NCBI GenBank assembly: GCA_945861405.1
Contig: CAMAUL010000011.1
Location: 1-61,283 of the forward strand
Origin: Candidatus Methylobacter oryzae
Lineage (GTDB): Bacteria > Pseudomonadota > Gammaproteobacteria > Methylococcales > Methylomonadaceae
Length of the DNA stretch: 61,283 bases
Direction of reading: 5' to 3'
Under the pieces are notes generated by a model. That model saw nothing but the letters and a program-made list of their open reading frames with translations, was not told the origin of the DNA and did no database searches. Positions within the stretch are counted from its first letter, which is position 1; each line of letters starts with the position of its first letter. Below are positions 1-9,460 of this stretch, piece after piece. A program made the translations under genes and the position numbers.

Positions 1-113
1 ATGACGATGTTGAGGCAGTCATGCATAAGCTCAATCATCGCCCTCGAAAAACGCTCAACTTTAAAACACCGCATGAGGTATTTTTTTCTGAAAAAGAGAG
101 GGATGCCGCATGA
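1..113 (+). CDS. IS30 family transposase, C-terminal fragment (cut by window edge)
   Basis: Reading frame 3 from base 3 encodes 36 residues ending in TGA at 111-113. The segment LNHRPRKTLNFKTPHEVFF is the characteristic C-terminal end of IS30-family DDE transposases (usual form LNxRPRKxLxFxTPxEVF), just downstream of the catalytic glutamate. These enzymes move the element by cut-and-copy at short target sites. Nothing in the visible part is broken, so the full gene may be intact upstream. It lies opposite the tail of the truncated minus-strand gene at 61-552. Confidence 0.8.
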   Translation, partial: DDVEAVMHKLNHRPRKTLNFKTPHEVFFSEKERDAA

Positions 114-148
114 TTACTAGGATTGCACTTCGGAGTTGAATCCGCCTT
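1..148 (+). mobile_element. right end of an IS30-family insertion sequence
   Basis: The window opens inside an insertion sequence. It contains the last 36 codons of an IS30-type transposase, then a short non-coding tail with the element end near 121-148. That end (ATTGCACTTCGGAGTTGAAT, then CCGCC) looks like typical IS30 family terminal repeats. The left part lies outside the window. The exact boundary with host DNA is uncertain by a few bases because only one end is visible. Confidence 0.75.
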
Positions 149-552
149 CCTTTTGAATTTTCAACTGGCGTTATTACATATAACGGCTCATCTGGAACTT
201 TGATAGCCCCTGCATTTTTTATCGGAAGATAGGCTTGATGAACCGACTCAATTTGTTTAAAAACTTCTTCAAATAAATCCATGCCTAGCATATCTATATC
301 AGTGGCATGAATAACACCAGAAAAGGAAGTTGTTTCATTTATTGGTGTATTAACAAGTTTTAATTGATAGCGTTCAGGCACAGGCTGCCATTGTGCATTT
401 AGATTGTCTGATACTGCCAATGCTTTTAACATGGCTGTTTTTTGATCATCAGTGCCGCTTAAAAAATAGCCGCGCCCAGCAATTGCATCAACAAAACCTG
501 ATTCATTGTCGAAGCAATACCACAAATTTATACAAAGTTCAGTTTGACCCAT
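61..552 (-). pseudogene. hypothetical protein truncated at its 3' end by the IS30 insertion
   Basis: Not recognised. The likely start is the ATG at 550-552, preceded by AAGGAG nine bases upstream, giving 163 residues (an ATG 24 bases earlier lacks this site). The first 130 or so residues (MGQTELCINLWYC to YVITPVEN) are soluble and unremarkable, with no signal peptide or membrane segment. From about base 150 down to the stop at 61 the frame runs through the IS30 end and antisense to the transposase, so the last 30 residues are not native. I therefore treat it as a broken gene. No partner gene is seen; the neighbour at 748-1335 is also a hypothetical on the same strand. Confidence 0.5.
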
Positions 553-747
553 ATATTCATTCTCCTTGTGTACCATGATTTATTACTAGAAAATGTGTCA
601 GAAGTGAATGTTTTAAATCATATTTTTAAGCTGCGAGTGGAAACAATACGAGGACAGACACTATTGAACTTGATGGAAGAGATGACTCGCTTTTCCTCCA
701 CTCACAAGCGAGTATAGGTCATATCAGAGGGATTCAGGTTCATAAAA

Positions 748-1335
748 CTATTCATTTTTCTGCATAAGCCAATTTGGATACCATTTAGATACTTCAATCT
801 CGAAGCTCACCCCATCCAGATTAAATTTTTCAGGATCTTGAGTGTCCTTGATCCAATCATCAATACGCGCTTGTTGCCATTCTGTAATTGAGTGATCATT
901 TTTGGTAGTGTCCATAGGCTTTTCGGTACTTCTTTTAAATAAATAAAACTCCATTTCATCGCCAGCAAACTCTTCGTAATACCTTCGTGGGTAGGGATGA
1001 AAAATATTGAAAATCTCAACTATGGCGCAAACTTCCCTATTTGCATCCTGCCCTTGAGAATAACTGACACTCCATGATCGCTCTTCTCCTTCGGGAACAG
1101 GCTCTTTACCATCCCAATTTTCTAGTTCGATACTGGTAGCCGAAAATTCATAATCCGCACTCAAGCCAAAAGTGATCTCTGGGAGCTTGCGTAGCGCAGC
1201 TTGCACTTCTTGTACTATCGCTTTTTCTTCGTTAGTGGTTTCAAGCTGGCAAGCTATCCAGTCACCCAGCTTTATTGCTGCCTCTATAACTTTTTCATCT
1301 TCCGGGAAGATGACGAATTTTTGATTCATGGTCAT
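748..1335 (-). CDS. hypothetical protein, acidic, 195 aa
   Basis: Not recognised. The frame encodes 195 residues beginning MTMNQKF, with AGG about nine bases before the ATG. It is strongly acidic, rich in Glu, Asp and Trp, with no signal peptide or membrane segment, so probably cytoplasmic. The pattern of aromatic residues in a continuous open frame supports a real protein. It sits between an IS30 insertion and another accessory gene, so it may belong to a mobile or recently acquired segment. Its upstream sequence CGTTAGGCATAAAA resembles the boundary of an integron cassette, but I could not find the matching half-site. Confidence 0.5.
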   Translation of the reverse strand: MTMNQKFVIFPEDEKVIEAAIKLGDWIACQLETTNEEKAIVQEVQAALRKLPEITFGLSADYEFSATSIELENWDGKEPVPEGEERSWSVSYSQGQDANREVCAIVEIFNIFHPYPRRYYEEFAGDEMEFYLFKRSTEKPMDTTKNDHSITEWQQARIDDWIKDTQDPEKFNLDGVSFEIEVSKWYPNWLMQKNE

Positions 1336-1811
1336 TTTTATGCCTAACGTATTTATGCAAGAAGAAAGCGTGAGAGTGGCGGAAGGTTCGTGCTGTGCCG
1401 CCTGCTACAGCAAATACTGGCTTGGTGCATACGTCCGAAATGTTCAGTAAGCAACCTTCCATATCAACAGCAAAATCGAAGATACTTTAAGATGATTTGG
1501 TTGCTTTGGGAGAAGTCCGAGACAACTCCATCTGATTCCGGTAATCAGATCTCCTTCGCGGCACTATCCTCGAATAAAACCGGAGAAGATCGCCCAAACG
1601 GGACACCGGAGCAAAGCAGTACCAAGTGTAGCACTATAACTATCATCATTGATGTTTATCGTTACGTCGTTATAATGAATGCGCGTCACTGCCCTGATGA
1701 CGGCTCATTGGGGAGCAGGACGGACAAGTTGAGATCAGCGGCTTCGGCTGAATCCATAACCCCGTTACTTCCACCCAGTGTCGCACCATCCTTATCACGA
1801 TTAAAATTAGT
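1336..1811. other. 476-bp stretch with no convincing gene
   Basis: A 173-codon open frame runs through 1390-1911 but has no family resemblance, a low-complexity Ser/Leu/Arg composition, and overlaps the better gene at 1812. I see no clear promoter, repeat or RNA gene. The stretch separates two divergently oriented hypothetical genes and could hold their promoters. Confidence 0.4.
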
Positions 1812-2828
1812 ATGGCTTTCTACTTTAAAGATCATCGGGGGCGTATTGCTGATTTTATGGCGGCGGGTAACAAAGATATTCGTGCTTATCTACGAAATTC
1901 TTCTTTTGTAAAAACCAGCAATGGCTATTGGTTGGCATGGCACAACGACACGATAGAAAAAATAGCGGTATTGCCGCCTGATCATCCCAGAGAATTTCCG
2001 TGTGAGTGGTTACATGATGCCAAATCAATTAAAAAAGCAGTGCATATTGTCGAATCGGGTCAATATGTAAAAACGACTGATTATGATGCTGTCCAGATCG
2101 TTGAAACATTGGTTATACCGGAGAGCATATCCAGAATACGAGCTTCCAACGCCAAGAAAACCGAACGGAGAATATTGGCTGAACCATATCTTACCCGTGA
2201 TCAACAAACCAGATTAATTGCTGGCAAGTCTAGCGCCATTGTGCTGACCGATAAACAAAAACATCACTTGCAATGGCGTAAAAAAGTGCGTGGTGAGCTA
2301 TCGCCGGACACCCAAGTTCCTAGTTTCTATTTGTACGCGGTTCACGAAGATGGCTGTCTGACTTATCAGTTCAAGGTAAAAACAATATCGCCACAATGGC
2401 ATGTGCATACCTATATTCATCCGACATGGCCGCATTTTCAAAAACATGTCAAAACACGCTCCAAACAAATGGTTTTGGGTTGTGTAATCAATAGATTCAA
2501 CCCACGCCGACAAGGAGGATTACTGGCGGAGATTCACTTATTAGCCGAAGGTCTTACGGAATTAACAGTTATTCATGAAGCTGTCCATGCCAGCGCTTAT
2601 CTTTCGCGGAGCATAGATAACCAAGAAGCGAAAGCCATAGCAGCACCCTATGTCCGTAATGCAGGAAACTTATTGCAATGTCGGGAAGAAATACAATGCC
2701 GTACAGTAGAGTTTATAAGCCAGCAGATCGTGATGGTTTTGCATGCTTTAAATATACCTTGTGTGCCTATGCGTATTGCGGAGATGACTAATGCTGAAAC
2801 GCTTGAAAAGCGAACTTTACCTGATTGA
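1812..2828 (+). CDS. putative zinc-binding protein with HExxH motif, 338 aa
   Basis: Function is not known. The protein has no signal peptide or membrane segment. Around residues 252-261 the sequence TVIHEAVHASAY contains HEAVH, the zincin signature in which two His bind zinc and the Glu activates water. Glutamates at 292, 293 and 300 (REEIQCRTVEF) could supply a third ligand. The N-terminal part contains the segment HLQWRKKVRGELSPDT and is otherwise uncharacterised. The start is weakly supported, with no strong ribosome site, so it may begin upstream. Metallopeptidase-like domains of this type are common in accessory regions and phage. The catalytic role is inference from the motif alone. 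Confidence 0.55.
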   Translation: MAFYFKDHRGRIADFMAAGNKDIRAYLRNSSFVKTSNGYWLAWHNDTIEKIAVLPPDHPREFPCEWLHDAKSIKKAVHIVESGQYVKTTDYDAVQIVETLVIPESISRIRASNAKKTERRILAEPYLTRDQQTRLIAGKSSAIVLTDKQKHHLQWRKKVRGELSPDTQVPSFYLYAVHEDGCLTYQFKVKTISPQWHVHTYIHPTWPHFQKHVKTRSKQMVLGCVINRFNPRRQGGLLAEIHLLAEGLTELTVIHEAVHASAYLSRSIDNQEAKAIAAPYVRNAGNLLQCREEIQCRTVEFISQQIVMVLHALNIPCVPMRIAEMTNAETLEKRTLPD

Positions 2829-3096
2829 TGACAATCAACACCACTAAAATACTGCCCCGTATGGAATTGATGAAAAGTATTAGTCAGTGCAAAACGAAAC
2901 AACCAAGACTGGGTAACACCGGCTTTTTTGTGCTGTTGTCTCAATCCATCCCATTATGTATCATGTAAGCACGTTAAAAAGGTGTACCAATGGGTGTGCA
3001 ACCAGCTAAGGCACATTAGTAAATTTATTTAAAGACAATGTGTTATATAGATAATCTAGGTTCAGATACAAACTCGAGTCGGCCTTACGGTTTATC

Positions 3097-4689
3097 TTAG
3101 CTGTTGGCCCGTTCATTTAGCACCACTAAAGACTCGTGTTTTTTGATCTTTTCCTTGCCGTATAAATCGATGACTTCAACCGTAATGTTGTCATCCGGTG
3201 CCGTGGCCAGAAAATCCTCGATTGTTTCCAGGATGTCATGGTCGATAAATTTGGCTTTGCTCGCGTCGATGGTTACGGTGCTGTTTTCTTCAATACGCAG
3301 GATGAATTTTCTCAGTGGAGCCTTATTCAGGAAAGAAACGTCTTTGTTGAATGACAACACATAATGCGATCCGTCCTGAACCAAGGAAATCGCCGCAGAA
3401 TAATTGGCTTTGATCACAAAAAACAGGCCGAAACCTAAGCCGATTGCCATGCCTTTTAACAAATCGGTCACCAGAATGGCAAGTACGGTAATCACAAACG
3501 GCAGAAATTGCCCCATGCCCTTATGGTAAAACTTTTTGAATAAGGCGGGGTTGGCCAGCTTATAACCGGTATGCAGCAAAATGGCCGATAAACAAGCCAG
3601 CGGAATATAGTTCAGGTAATAAGCCAAATACATGACGCTCAGCAACAAAAACAGGCCGTGAGTGAAGCAGGAAAGGCGGGTTTGGCCGCCCGCGTTGATG
3701 TTGGCCGCACTGCGCACGATGACGGCGGTGATGGGCAGCCCGCCGAGCAGGCCGCTGATGATATTGCCGATCCCCTGTGCTTTAAGTTCCCTGTTGGTCG
3801 GCGCGATACGTTTTAAAGGATCAAGTTTATCAGTCGCCTCAAGGCTTAACAGGGTTTCCAAACTGGCGATGATCGCAATCGTTACCGCGACCACGTAAAC
3901 CTGCGGATTGGTAAGGTAGCTAAAGTCCGGAAACATGAAATTGCTGAAAAAATCCGTGGCTTTTTCCGAGACCGGCAAGCTGACCAGATGCTCGGAACTG
4001 ACCGCCCAAGCCGGTGCCAATTGTGCGGCGGTCAGGTTATAGCCGACTCCCCACAGCACCGCGATTAACGGGCCTGGAATCAGCTTTAACAGTTTTTGTT
4101 TTTTAAACCACGGCGTTCCCCACAGGATTAACAGCAACAATGCCACCCCGCTGATAATAATCGAGCTCGGAGAAATACCGCTAAACGCATCAAACAATTC
4201 CATAAAGCTTGAATGAGCCGTTTCCTTCATATAGCTTTCATCGCCTTCGTAGCTGGTATCGTAACCGGTGGCATGAGGGATTTGCTTGATAATCAAAATC
4301 AAGCCGATGGCCGCCAGCATGCCTTCAATCACTGCGGATGGGAAAAAAGCGCCGATAATCCCCGCCCTCAGGTAGCCTAAGGCGAGTTGCAGGATACCCG
4401 CTAACACGCAGGCAACCAGAAAACCCTGAAAACTGCCGAGGGTTTCAATGGCTTTGAATACTATCACGGTAAGCCCTGCTGCAGGGCCGGAAACGCAAAG
4501 TTGCGATCCGCTCAGCCAGGAAACGATCAGCCCGCCGACCAAACCTGCAATCAGTCCCGAAAATAACGGTGCGCCAGAGGCCAAAGCAATACCTAGGCAT
4601 AACGGCAGAGCGACTAAGAACACCACGATGCCGGCCGGAATATCATCTTTTAAATGATGGAAATAGTATTGAGCGTGTTTGTGTATCAT
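3097..4689 (-). CDS. SulP/SLC26 family anion (bicarbonate or sulfate) transporter
   Basis: An inner-membrane permease of the SulP family, with about 12 hydrophobic segments. The N-terminal DIPAGIVVFLVALPLCLGIA is the family opening, and GLLGGLPITAVIVRSAANIN is the conserved segment before TM10 region. The C-terminal 90 residues form a STAS-like domain (VTIDASKAKFIDHDILETIE). Family members take up bicarbonate or sulfate, often with sodium. I chose the ATG at 4687-4689 because AAGGAT lies at a proper distance. The upstream ATG at 4710 has no ribosome site and abuts an inverted repeat. It is divergent from the two-component genes at 4984, which might regulate it, but no direct evidence shows that. 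Confidence 0.85.
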   Translation of the reverse strand: MIHKHAQYYFHHLKDDIPAGIVVFLVALPLCLGIALASGAPLFSGLIAGLVGGLIVSWLSGSQLCVSGPAAGLTVIVFKAIETLGSFQGFLVACVLAGILQLALGYLRAGIIGAFFPSAVIEGMLAAIGLILIIKQIPHATGYDTSYEGDESYMKETAHSSFMELFDAFSGISPSSIIISGVALLLLILWGTPWFKKQKLLKLIPGPLIAVLWGVGYNLTAAQLAPAWAVSSEHLVSLPVSEKATDFFSNFMFPDFSYLTNPQVYVVAVTIAIIASLETLLSLEATDKLDPLKRIAPTNRELKAQGIGNIISGLLGGLPITAVIVRSAANINAGGQTRLSCFTHGLFLLLSVMYLAYYLNYIPLACLSAILLHTGYKLANPALFKKFYHKGMGQFLPFVITVLAILVTDLLKGMAIGLGFGLFFVIKANYSAAISLVQDGSHYVLSFNKDVSFLNKAPLRKFILRIEENSTVTIDASKAKFIDHDILETIEDFLATAPDDNITVEVIDLYGKEKIKKHESLVVLNERANS

Positions 4690-4708
4690 ATTAATAATCC
4701 TTTGATCC

Positions 4709-4776
4709 ATAGGATGTGCTGAGGAACGAAGCGCATCAATTGTGAACGATGGGCTTCGTTCGTCAGCTCATCCTAT
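4709..4776. repeat. imperfect inverted repeat with ends ATAGGATG/CATCCTAT
   Basis: The arms ATAGGATGTGCTGAGGAACG and its approximate complement surround a short AT-rich centre. A related half copy lies at about 24911-24945 (GAACGATGCGCTTCACTTTG then TTTAGCACATCCTAT). So it is a dispersed repeat rather than a gene-specific operator. It lies just upstream of the preferred start of the SulP gene. Confidence 0.6.
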
Positions 4777-4983
4777 AATTCTATTTAACAGCAGTGAGTC
4801 AACCGTTTAATGCGTTCATCCTAGTCTCTTAACCTTTCAAAAACCTTTCGCAACATAGTCGGTCGGATAATATCAGGAGTGCAAGCTTTGTTTGCAGGCG
4901 AAGCCTGCACTTCATCCTTCCTTACGCCCGAAACGAAAAAAATACGGTATTATCTAAGTCCATTTTTCACTACTCTCGGATGC

Positions 4984-5658
4984 ATGAATATTTTATTGAT
5001 AGAAGACGACGCCGTTCTGGCTGACGGCTTGACTCATACCTTGAGCGATAGCGGCTATTCGGTGACTTCCGCCATGACCGGCAGTTACGCCGAGCAGCTG
5101 CTGCTGGCGCAAGATTTCGATTTGATCGTGCTGGATTTGGGGCTACCGGATATGGACGGGCTGGAATTGTTGCGCAAACTGCGCAGCCGCAAAATTCCGT
5201 TGCCGATTTTGATCTTGACCGCGCGCGATGGCGTCAATGACAGGATCACCGGCATTGAACAGGGTGCTGACGATTATATGACCAAGCCTTTTGAACTCCG
5301 GGAATTGGAGGCTCGAGTTCACGCGCTGATCCGACGATGCTACGGCGGCTTTAGCAACGATATTGTGATCGGTCATCTGGCGCTGGACACCCATAATCAT
5401 CAGGTTTTGGTAGAAGGTCAGACCATTAACCTGTCGGCGCGGGAATACGGCGTACTGGAAATCCTGCTGATTCAGGCCGGAAAAGTCGTCAGCAAGGATC
5501 GTATTGCGCAACGCCTAGCCGTGGACGGCGACGCGCTGACCGACAATGCCGTGGAAATTTACGTGCATCGGTTGCGCAAACGTATCGAACCCTATGGCGC
5601 GGTGATCAGGACGGTGCGCGGACTCGGATATTTACTGGAGCGCTCGGATGAGGAATAA
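4984..5658 (+). CDS. two-component response regulator, OmpR family (QseB/TctD-like)
   Basis: A 224-residue DNA-binding regulator. The receiver domain has the acidic pocket E7-D8-D9, the phospho-acceptor D51 (IVLDLGLPDMDG) and the conserved K101 (YMTKPFE). The C-terminal winged-helix domain has the usual LSAREYGVLEILL and TVRGLGYLLE segments. Phosphorylation by the kinase encoded next would control promoter binding. I chose the ATG at 4984 because it begins exactly at the family start MNILLIEDD. The frame is open 35 codons upstream, but that part is repeat-like sequence. Its stop codon overlaps the kinase gene by 11 bases, so the two are translationally coupled. The stimulus and target genes are unknown. 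Confidence 0.9.
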   Translation: MNILLIEDDAVLADGLTHTLSDSGYSVTSAMTGSYAEQLLLAQDFDLIVLDLGLPDMDGLELLRKLRSRKIPLPILILTARDGVNDRITGIEQGADDYMTKPFELRELEARVHALIRRCYGGFSNDIVIGHLALDTHNHQVLVEGQTINLSAREYGVLEILLIQAGKVVSKDRIAQRLAVDGDALTDNAVEIYVHRLRKRIEPYGAVIRTVRGLGYLLERSDEE

Positions 5659-7018
5659 ACAGCGGAGCCTTAAAACAGAAATTCTTCTGCGCTTGGCGAT
5701 CCCGCTGATTTTTTTTATCAGCATCGAATCCGTGCTGTCTTATTTTGTCACCTTGCATCATGTCGACGTGGCTTATGACCGCTGGTTGCTAGATTCGGCA
5801 CGGTCATTAACCCAGGAAATCAAGGCGCAGGAAGGCAAGGTGTTTGTCGAATTGCCTCCCGCCGCGCTGGAGATTTTCAAATGGGATGAGTCGGACAAAA
5901 CCTATTTCAAAATCATCTCCGAAGAACAAGGCATGCTGGCGGGCGACAAATTCGTTCCCGAACCGTTTAATCTGGAAACCGATTGGGCGCGCCCAGTTTA
6001 CTTTGACGACGAGATGTATGGCGAACCGGTCAGGGTGGTGTCGATGCAAATTGCGCCTGAGCATAGTTCGGAAAAGGTTTTTGTTCACGTCGCGGAGACC
6101 TTGAATAAGCGGCGCAACATGATGATGGATATTTTGCTGGCCGACCTAGTGCCGCAGATGGTGTTGGTGTTGGTGGCAGGTATTTATCTGGTCGTAGGCG
6201 TAAAGCGCGGTTTGCAACCCTTGCATGCACTGGCCGATGAAATTGCAAAACGCTCATCACGCGATTTGCGGCCCATTCCTGAGCAGCATGTTTTTTTGGA
6301 AGTGCGGACTCTGACCGATACTATCAACGATTTACTGGAGCGTTTGGGATCAGCTATCGCAAGCCAGCAACGCTTTATCGCCAACGCCGCGCATCAATTG
6401 CGCACCCCGCTGGCGGGTCTGAAACTGCAAGTTGAACGCGCGTTGCGTGAGCAAGATTTGCCTGCGATGAAGCCCGCGCTGATGCAGATTCAGGGATGCG
6501 CCGACCGCATGTCACACCTGACCACGCAGTTATTGATTTTAGCCCGGTCGGAACCCATTGATGGCGAATATGAATTACGGCCGGTTGATTTATGCAAACT
6601 GGCAAAAGAAACCTGCATGGATTGGGTTCCTAAAGCCTTGCAGAGGCACATGGAGCTTAGTTTTGAAGGTTCGAAGCGGGCGCTGATTGTGCGCGGCGAT
6701 GAAGTCCTGTTGCGGGAGTTGCTGGCTAACTTGTTGGATAACGCCATTTGTTACGGCCATGACCAGGGCAATATTTTAGTTAAAGTCGAGCGTTATCCAT
6801 CGCCTCGCCTGAGCGTTGAAGATGACGGTTCCGGCATACCCGAGCTTGAAGTGGACAAAGTGTTCGAGCGGTTTTATCGTATCCCCGGAAGCCCCGGCGA
6901 TGGTTGCGGATTGGGACTGGCAATTGTCAAGGAGATTGCCGATCTGCATAAAGCCCGGCTTGAGTTAAGCCGCGTCAGAGCGGCAGGCGGCACCCGGGTC
7001 GAGCTTGCCTTTAAATAA
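5648..7018 (+). CDS. two-component sensor histidine kinase (QseC/TctE-like)
   Basis: A 456-residue inner-membrane kinase paired with the regulator upstream. TM1 is at about residues 13-35 and TM2 at 166-186. Between them lies a periplasmic sensor region of about 130 residues of the kind seen in TctE/QseC kinases. A HAMP-like linker follows, then the H-box with H249 in NAAHQLRTPLAGL, the N-box NLLDNAICYG near 361-370, and the glycine boxes EDDGSGIP and GCGLGLAIV. All catalytic motifs are intact. It ends shortly before the convergent argB gene, with a fragment of repeat C in between. The ligand cannot be read from sequence; TctE relatives respond to carboxylates, QseC relatives to other signals. 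Confidence 0.9.
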   Translation: MRNKQRSLKTEILLRLAIPLIFFISIESVLSYFVTLHHVDVAYDRWLLDSARSLTQEIKAQEGKVFVELPPAALEIFKWDESDKTYFKIISEEQGMLAGDKFVPEPFNLETDWARPVYFDDEMYGEPVRVVSMQIAPEHSSEKVFVHVAETLNKRRNMMMDILLADLVPQMVLVLVAGIYLVVGVKRGLQPLHALADEIAKRSSRDLRPIPEQHVFLEVRTLTDTINDLLERLGSAIASQQRFIANAAHQLRTPLAGLKLQVERALREQDLPAMKPALMQIQGCADRMSHLTTQLLILARSEPIDGEYELRPVDLCKLAKETCMDWVPKALQRHMELSFEGSKRALIVRGDEVLLRELLANLLDNAICYGHDQGNILVKVERYPSPRLSVEDDGSGIPELEVDKVFERFYRIPGSPGDGCGLGLAIVKEIADLHKARLELSRVRAAGGTRVELAFK

Positions 7019-7052
7019 AACGCTGTAAGGGGATTCGCCGCTACGATTGCAT

Positions 7053-7114
7053 GACCTACAAGGATGTGGGGAATGCAGATTTTGCATGGAGCAAAATATC
7101 TGCCCTTGCAGTCG
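7053..7114. repeat. repeat C, partial copy (C1)
   Basis: The segment shares AAGGATGTGGGGAATGCAGA, TTTTGCA and the terminal TTGCAGTCG with the full copy at 11107-11204. It lies in the gap between the convergent kinase and argB genes. Its inner part can fold into a hairpin (GCAGATTTTGC and neighbours). Confidence 0.6.
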
Positions 7115-7132
7115 TTTGTGGTGAAAATGCCT

Positions 7133-8032
<900 letters not shown>

Positions 8033-8069
8033 TTATTTAAAAAACGTAACTATTTGGCAGTTAGAAAAA

Positions 8070-8187
8070 TAGAACGCGGATGACGCAGATTAGGCAGATA
8101 AGCGCTGATTTAAAAGCACATAACGAGCTTGATTCGGCGTTTTAAAAATCCGCGTAAATCCGTTCAATCCGCGTCATCCGCGTTCTA
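8070..8187. repeat. repeat F copy 1: inverted repeat with ends TAGAACGCGG/CCGCGTTCTA
   Basis: The segment has long complementary ends built from words such as GAACGCGGATGACGCAGATT and ATCCGCGTCATCCGCGTTCT. A related copy is at 11205-11343 and a looser one at 48045-48175. It fills the gap between argB and the pyrC homologue. Its right end supplies the last codons and stop (GAA CGC GGA TGA) of the pyrC homologue. Confidence 0.7.
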
Positions 8188-9460
8188 TTAGCCGATGAAT
8201 AATCTTACCCGCCTGCAAGGTGTGGGTGACTCGGCCTTTCAGGGTTTGTCCCCAAAACGGCGTGTTGACGCCCTGGCTTTTCCAGTTTACCGAATTGACT
8301 TGCCACTCGAGCTCGGGATCAAAAACACACACATCGGCTGCAAAACCCGGCGTCAATGCGCCGCTGTCTAAACGTAGAACCCGAGCCGGATTGGCGCTTA
8401 AACAGGCGATGCCTTGCTCCAGCGTTATCGCGTGTTGGCTGACCAGTTTGAGCATTAACGGCAATAGGGTTTCCAAGGATGACATGCCCGGTTCCGTCTC
8501 CGGGAACGCGCCGAGCTTGGCGTCCAGGTCATGCGGCTGATGGTCGGAACAGATGCTGTTAATCGTGCCACCGGCCAAGCCTTGTCTTAAATACTGTTTA
8601 TCGTCTTCGGTGCGCAATGGCGGCAAGACATGATAGGCGCTGTCAAACGGCTTCATGTCGTTTTCGGTCAAATGCAGCTGGTGAATCGCGACATCGGCGC
8701 TGACCTTCAAACCGTATTTTTTGGCCTGATGGATTTTAATCACCGAACGCTTGCAGCTTAACTGGCCGAAATGCACCCGGCAGCCGGTCAGTTCGGCCAG
8801 TTCCAGGCATTGCGCCAGCGCGATGGTTTCGGCGGCTTCGGGGATGCTCGGCAAGCCGTAACGGGTCGCGACTGCGCCTTCATGGGCGCAACCGTTATTG
8901 CCCAGATCGAAATCATTGGGGCGGAACATCAGCAACAAGTCATGGCTGGCCGCATATTCCATGGCTCGTCTTAATATCAACAGGTTTTTCACCGGTTCAT
9001 TGGCGTTGCCGACCGCAATGCAGCCTGCCTGTTTTAGCGACAACATGGAACTGAGTTCCGAGCCTTCCAGTTTCTGGGTGAGTGCGCCGACCGCATAGAT
9101 TTGCGGGTAGTCGGCTTTTTCCGCCAGCTCTTTGATCAGTTCGACCACTGCGGGCGTATCGATGACCGGCGCGGTATCCGGTTGCAGGCACAGGGTGGTG
9201 ACTCCGGCAGCGGCTGCGGCAAGCACTTCGCTTTTAAAGGTCGCTTTGCGGCTGTGTCCCATGTCCCGCAAACGGGTGCTTAAATCGATGAAGCCGGGAC
9301 AGACTATCTTATCGCTGGCGTCGATGACGGTATCCGGTTTAAAACCGGCCGGTTCGTCAGTCACCGAAACAATCTTGCCGCCTGCGATATAAACGGAGTC
9401 GACGCGGTCGATGTCGTTGGCCGGATCGACAATTCTGCCGTGGTCGATGCGTATCATCAT
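8174..9460 (-). CDS. pyrX: non-catalytic dihydroorotase homologue (PyrC'/PyrX)
   Basis: Homologous to class I dihydroorotase (428 residues), but the metal site is damaged. Where active enzymes have DLHxHLR, this protein has DLSTRLRD (residues 59-66), so both zinc-binding histidines are gone. The later SDHQPHD segment is partly kept. In Pseudomonas an inactive homologue of this kind forms a complex with aspartate carbamoyltransferase and is needed for its assembly. The gene overlaps the pyrB stop codon (ATGA arrangement), which fits such a partnership. It cannot be expected to hydrolyse dihydroorotate, so a true pyrC should exist elsewhere. The final residues and stop come from repeat F. Confidence 0.88.
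   Translation of the reverse strand: MMIRIDHGRIVDPANDIDRVDSVYIAGGKIVSVTDEPAGFKPDTVIDASDKIVCPGFIDLSTRLRDMGHSRKATFKSEVLAAAAAGVTTLCLQPDTAPVIDTPAVVELIKELAEKADYPQIYAVGALTQKLEGSELSSMLSLKQAGCIAVGNANEPVKNLLILRRAMEYAASHDLLLMFRPNDFDLGNNGCAHEGAVATRYGLPSIPEAAETIALAQCLELAELTGCRVHFGQLSCKRSVIKIHQAKKYGLKVSADVAIHQLHLTENDMKPFDSAYHVLPPLRTEDDKQYLRQGLAGGTINSICSDHQPHDLDAKLGAFPETEPGMSSLETLLPLMLKLVSQHAITLEQGIACLSANPARVLRLDSGALTPGFAADVCVFDPELEWQVNSVNWKSQGVNTPFWGQTLKGRVTHTLQAGKIIHRLIERG

Noticed and set aside
1336-1440. Integron-cassette-like boundary: CGTTAGGC just upstream of the minus-strand gene at 748-1335
   Set aside because: The matching complementary half-site and a complete attC fold could not be found on either side of the gene, so a chance match is as likely.
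1390-1911. 173-codon plus-strand open frame
   Set aside because: No family resemblance, repetitive Ser/Leu/Arg composition, and it overlaps the better-supported gene at 1812 in another frame.
2828-2968. 46-codon frame starting in the stop codon of the HEAVH gene (ATGA overlap)
   Set aside because: Translation (MTINTTKILPRMELMKS...) has no recognisable pattern and no ribosome site; overlap alone is not enough.
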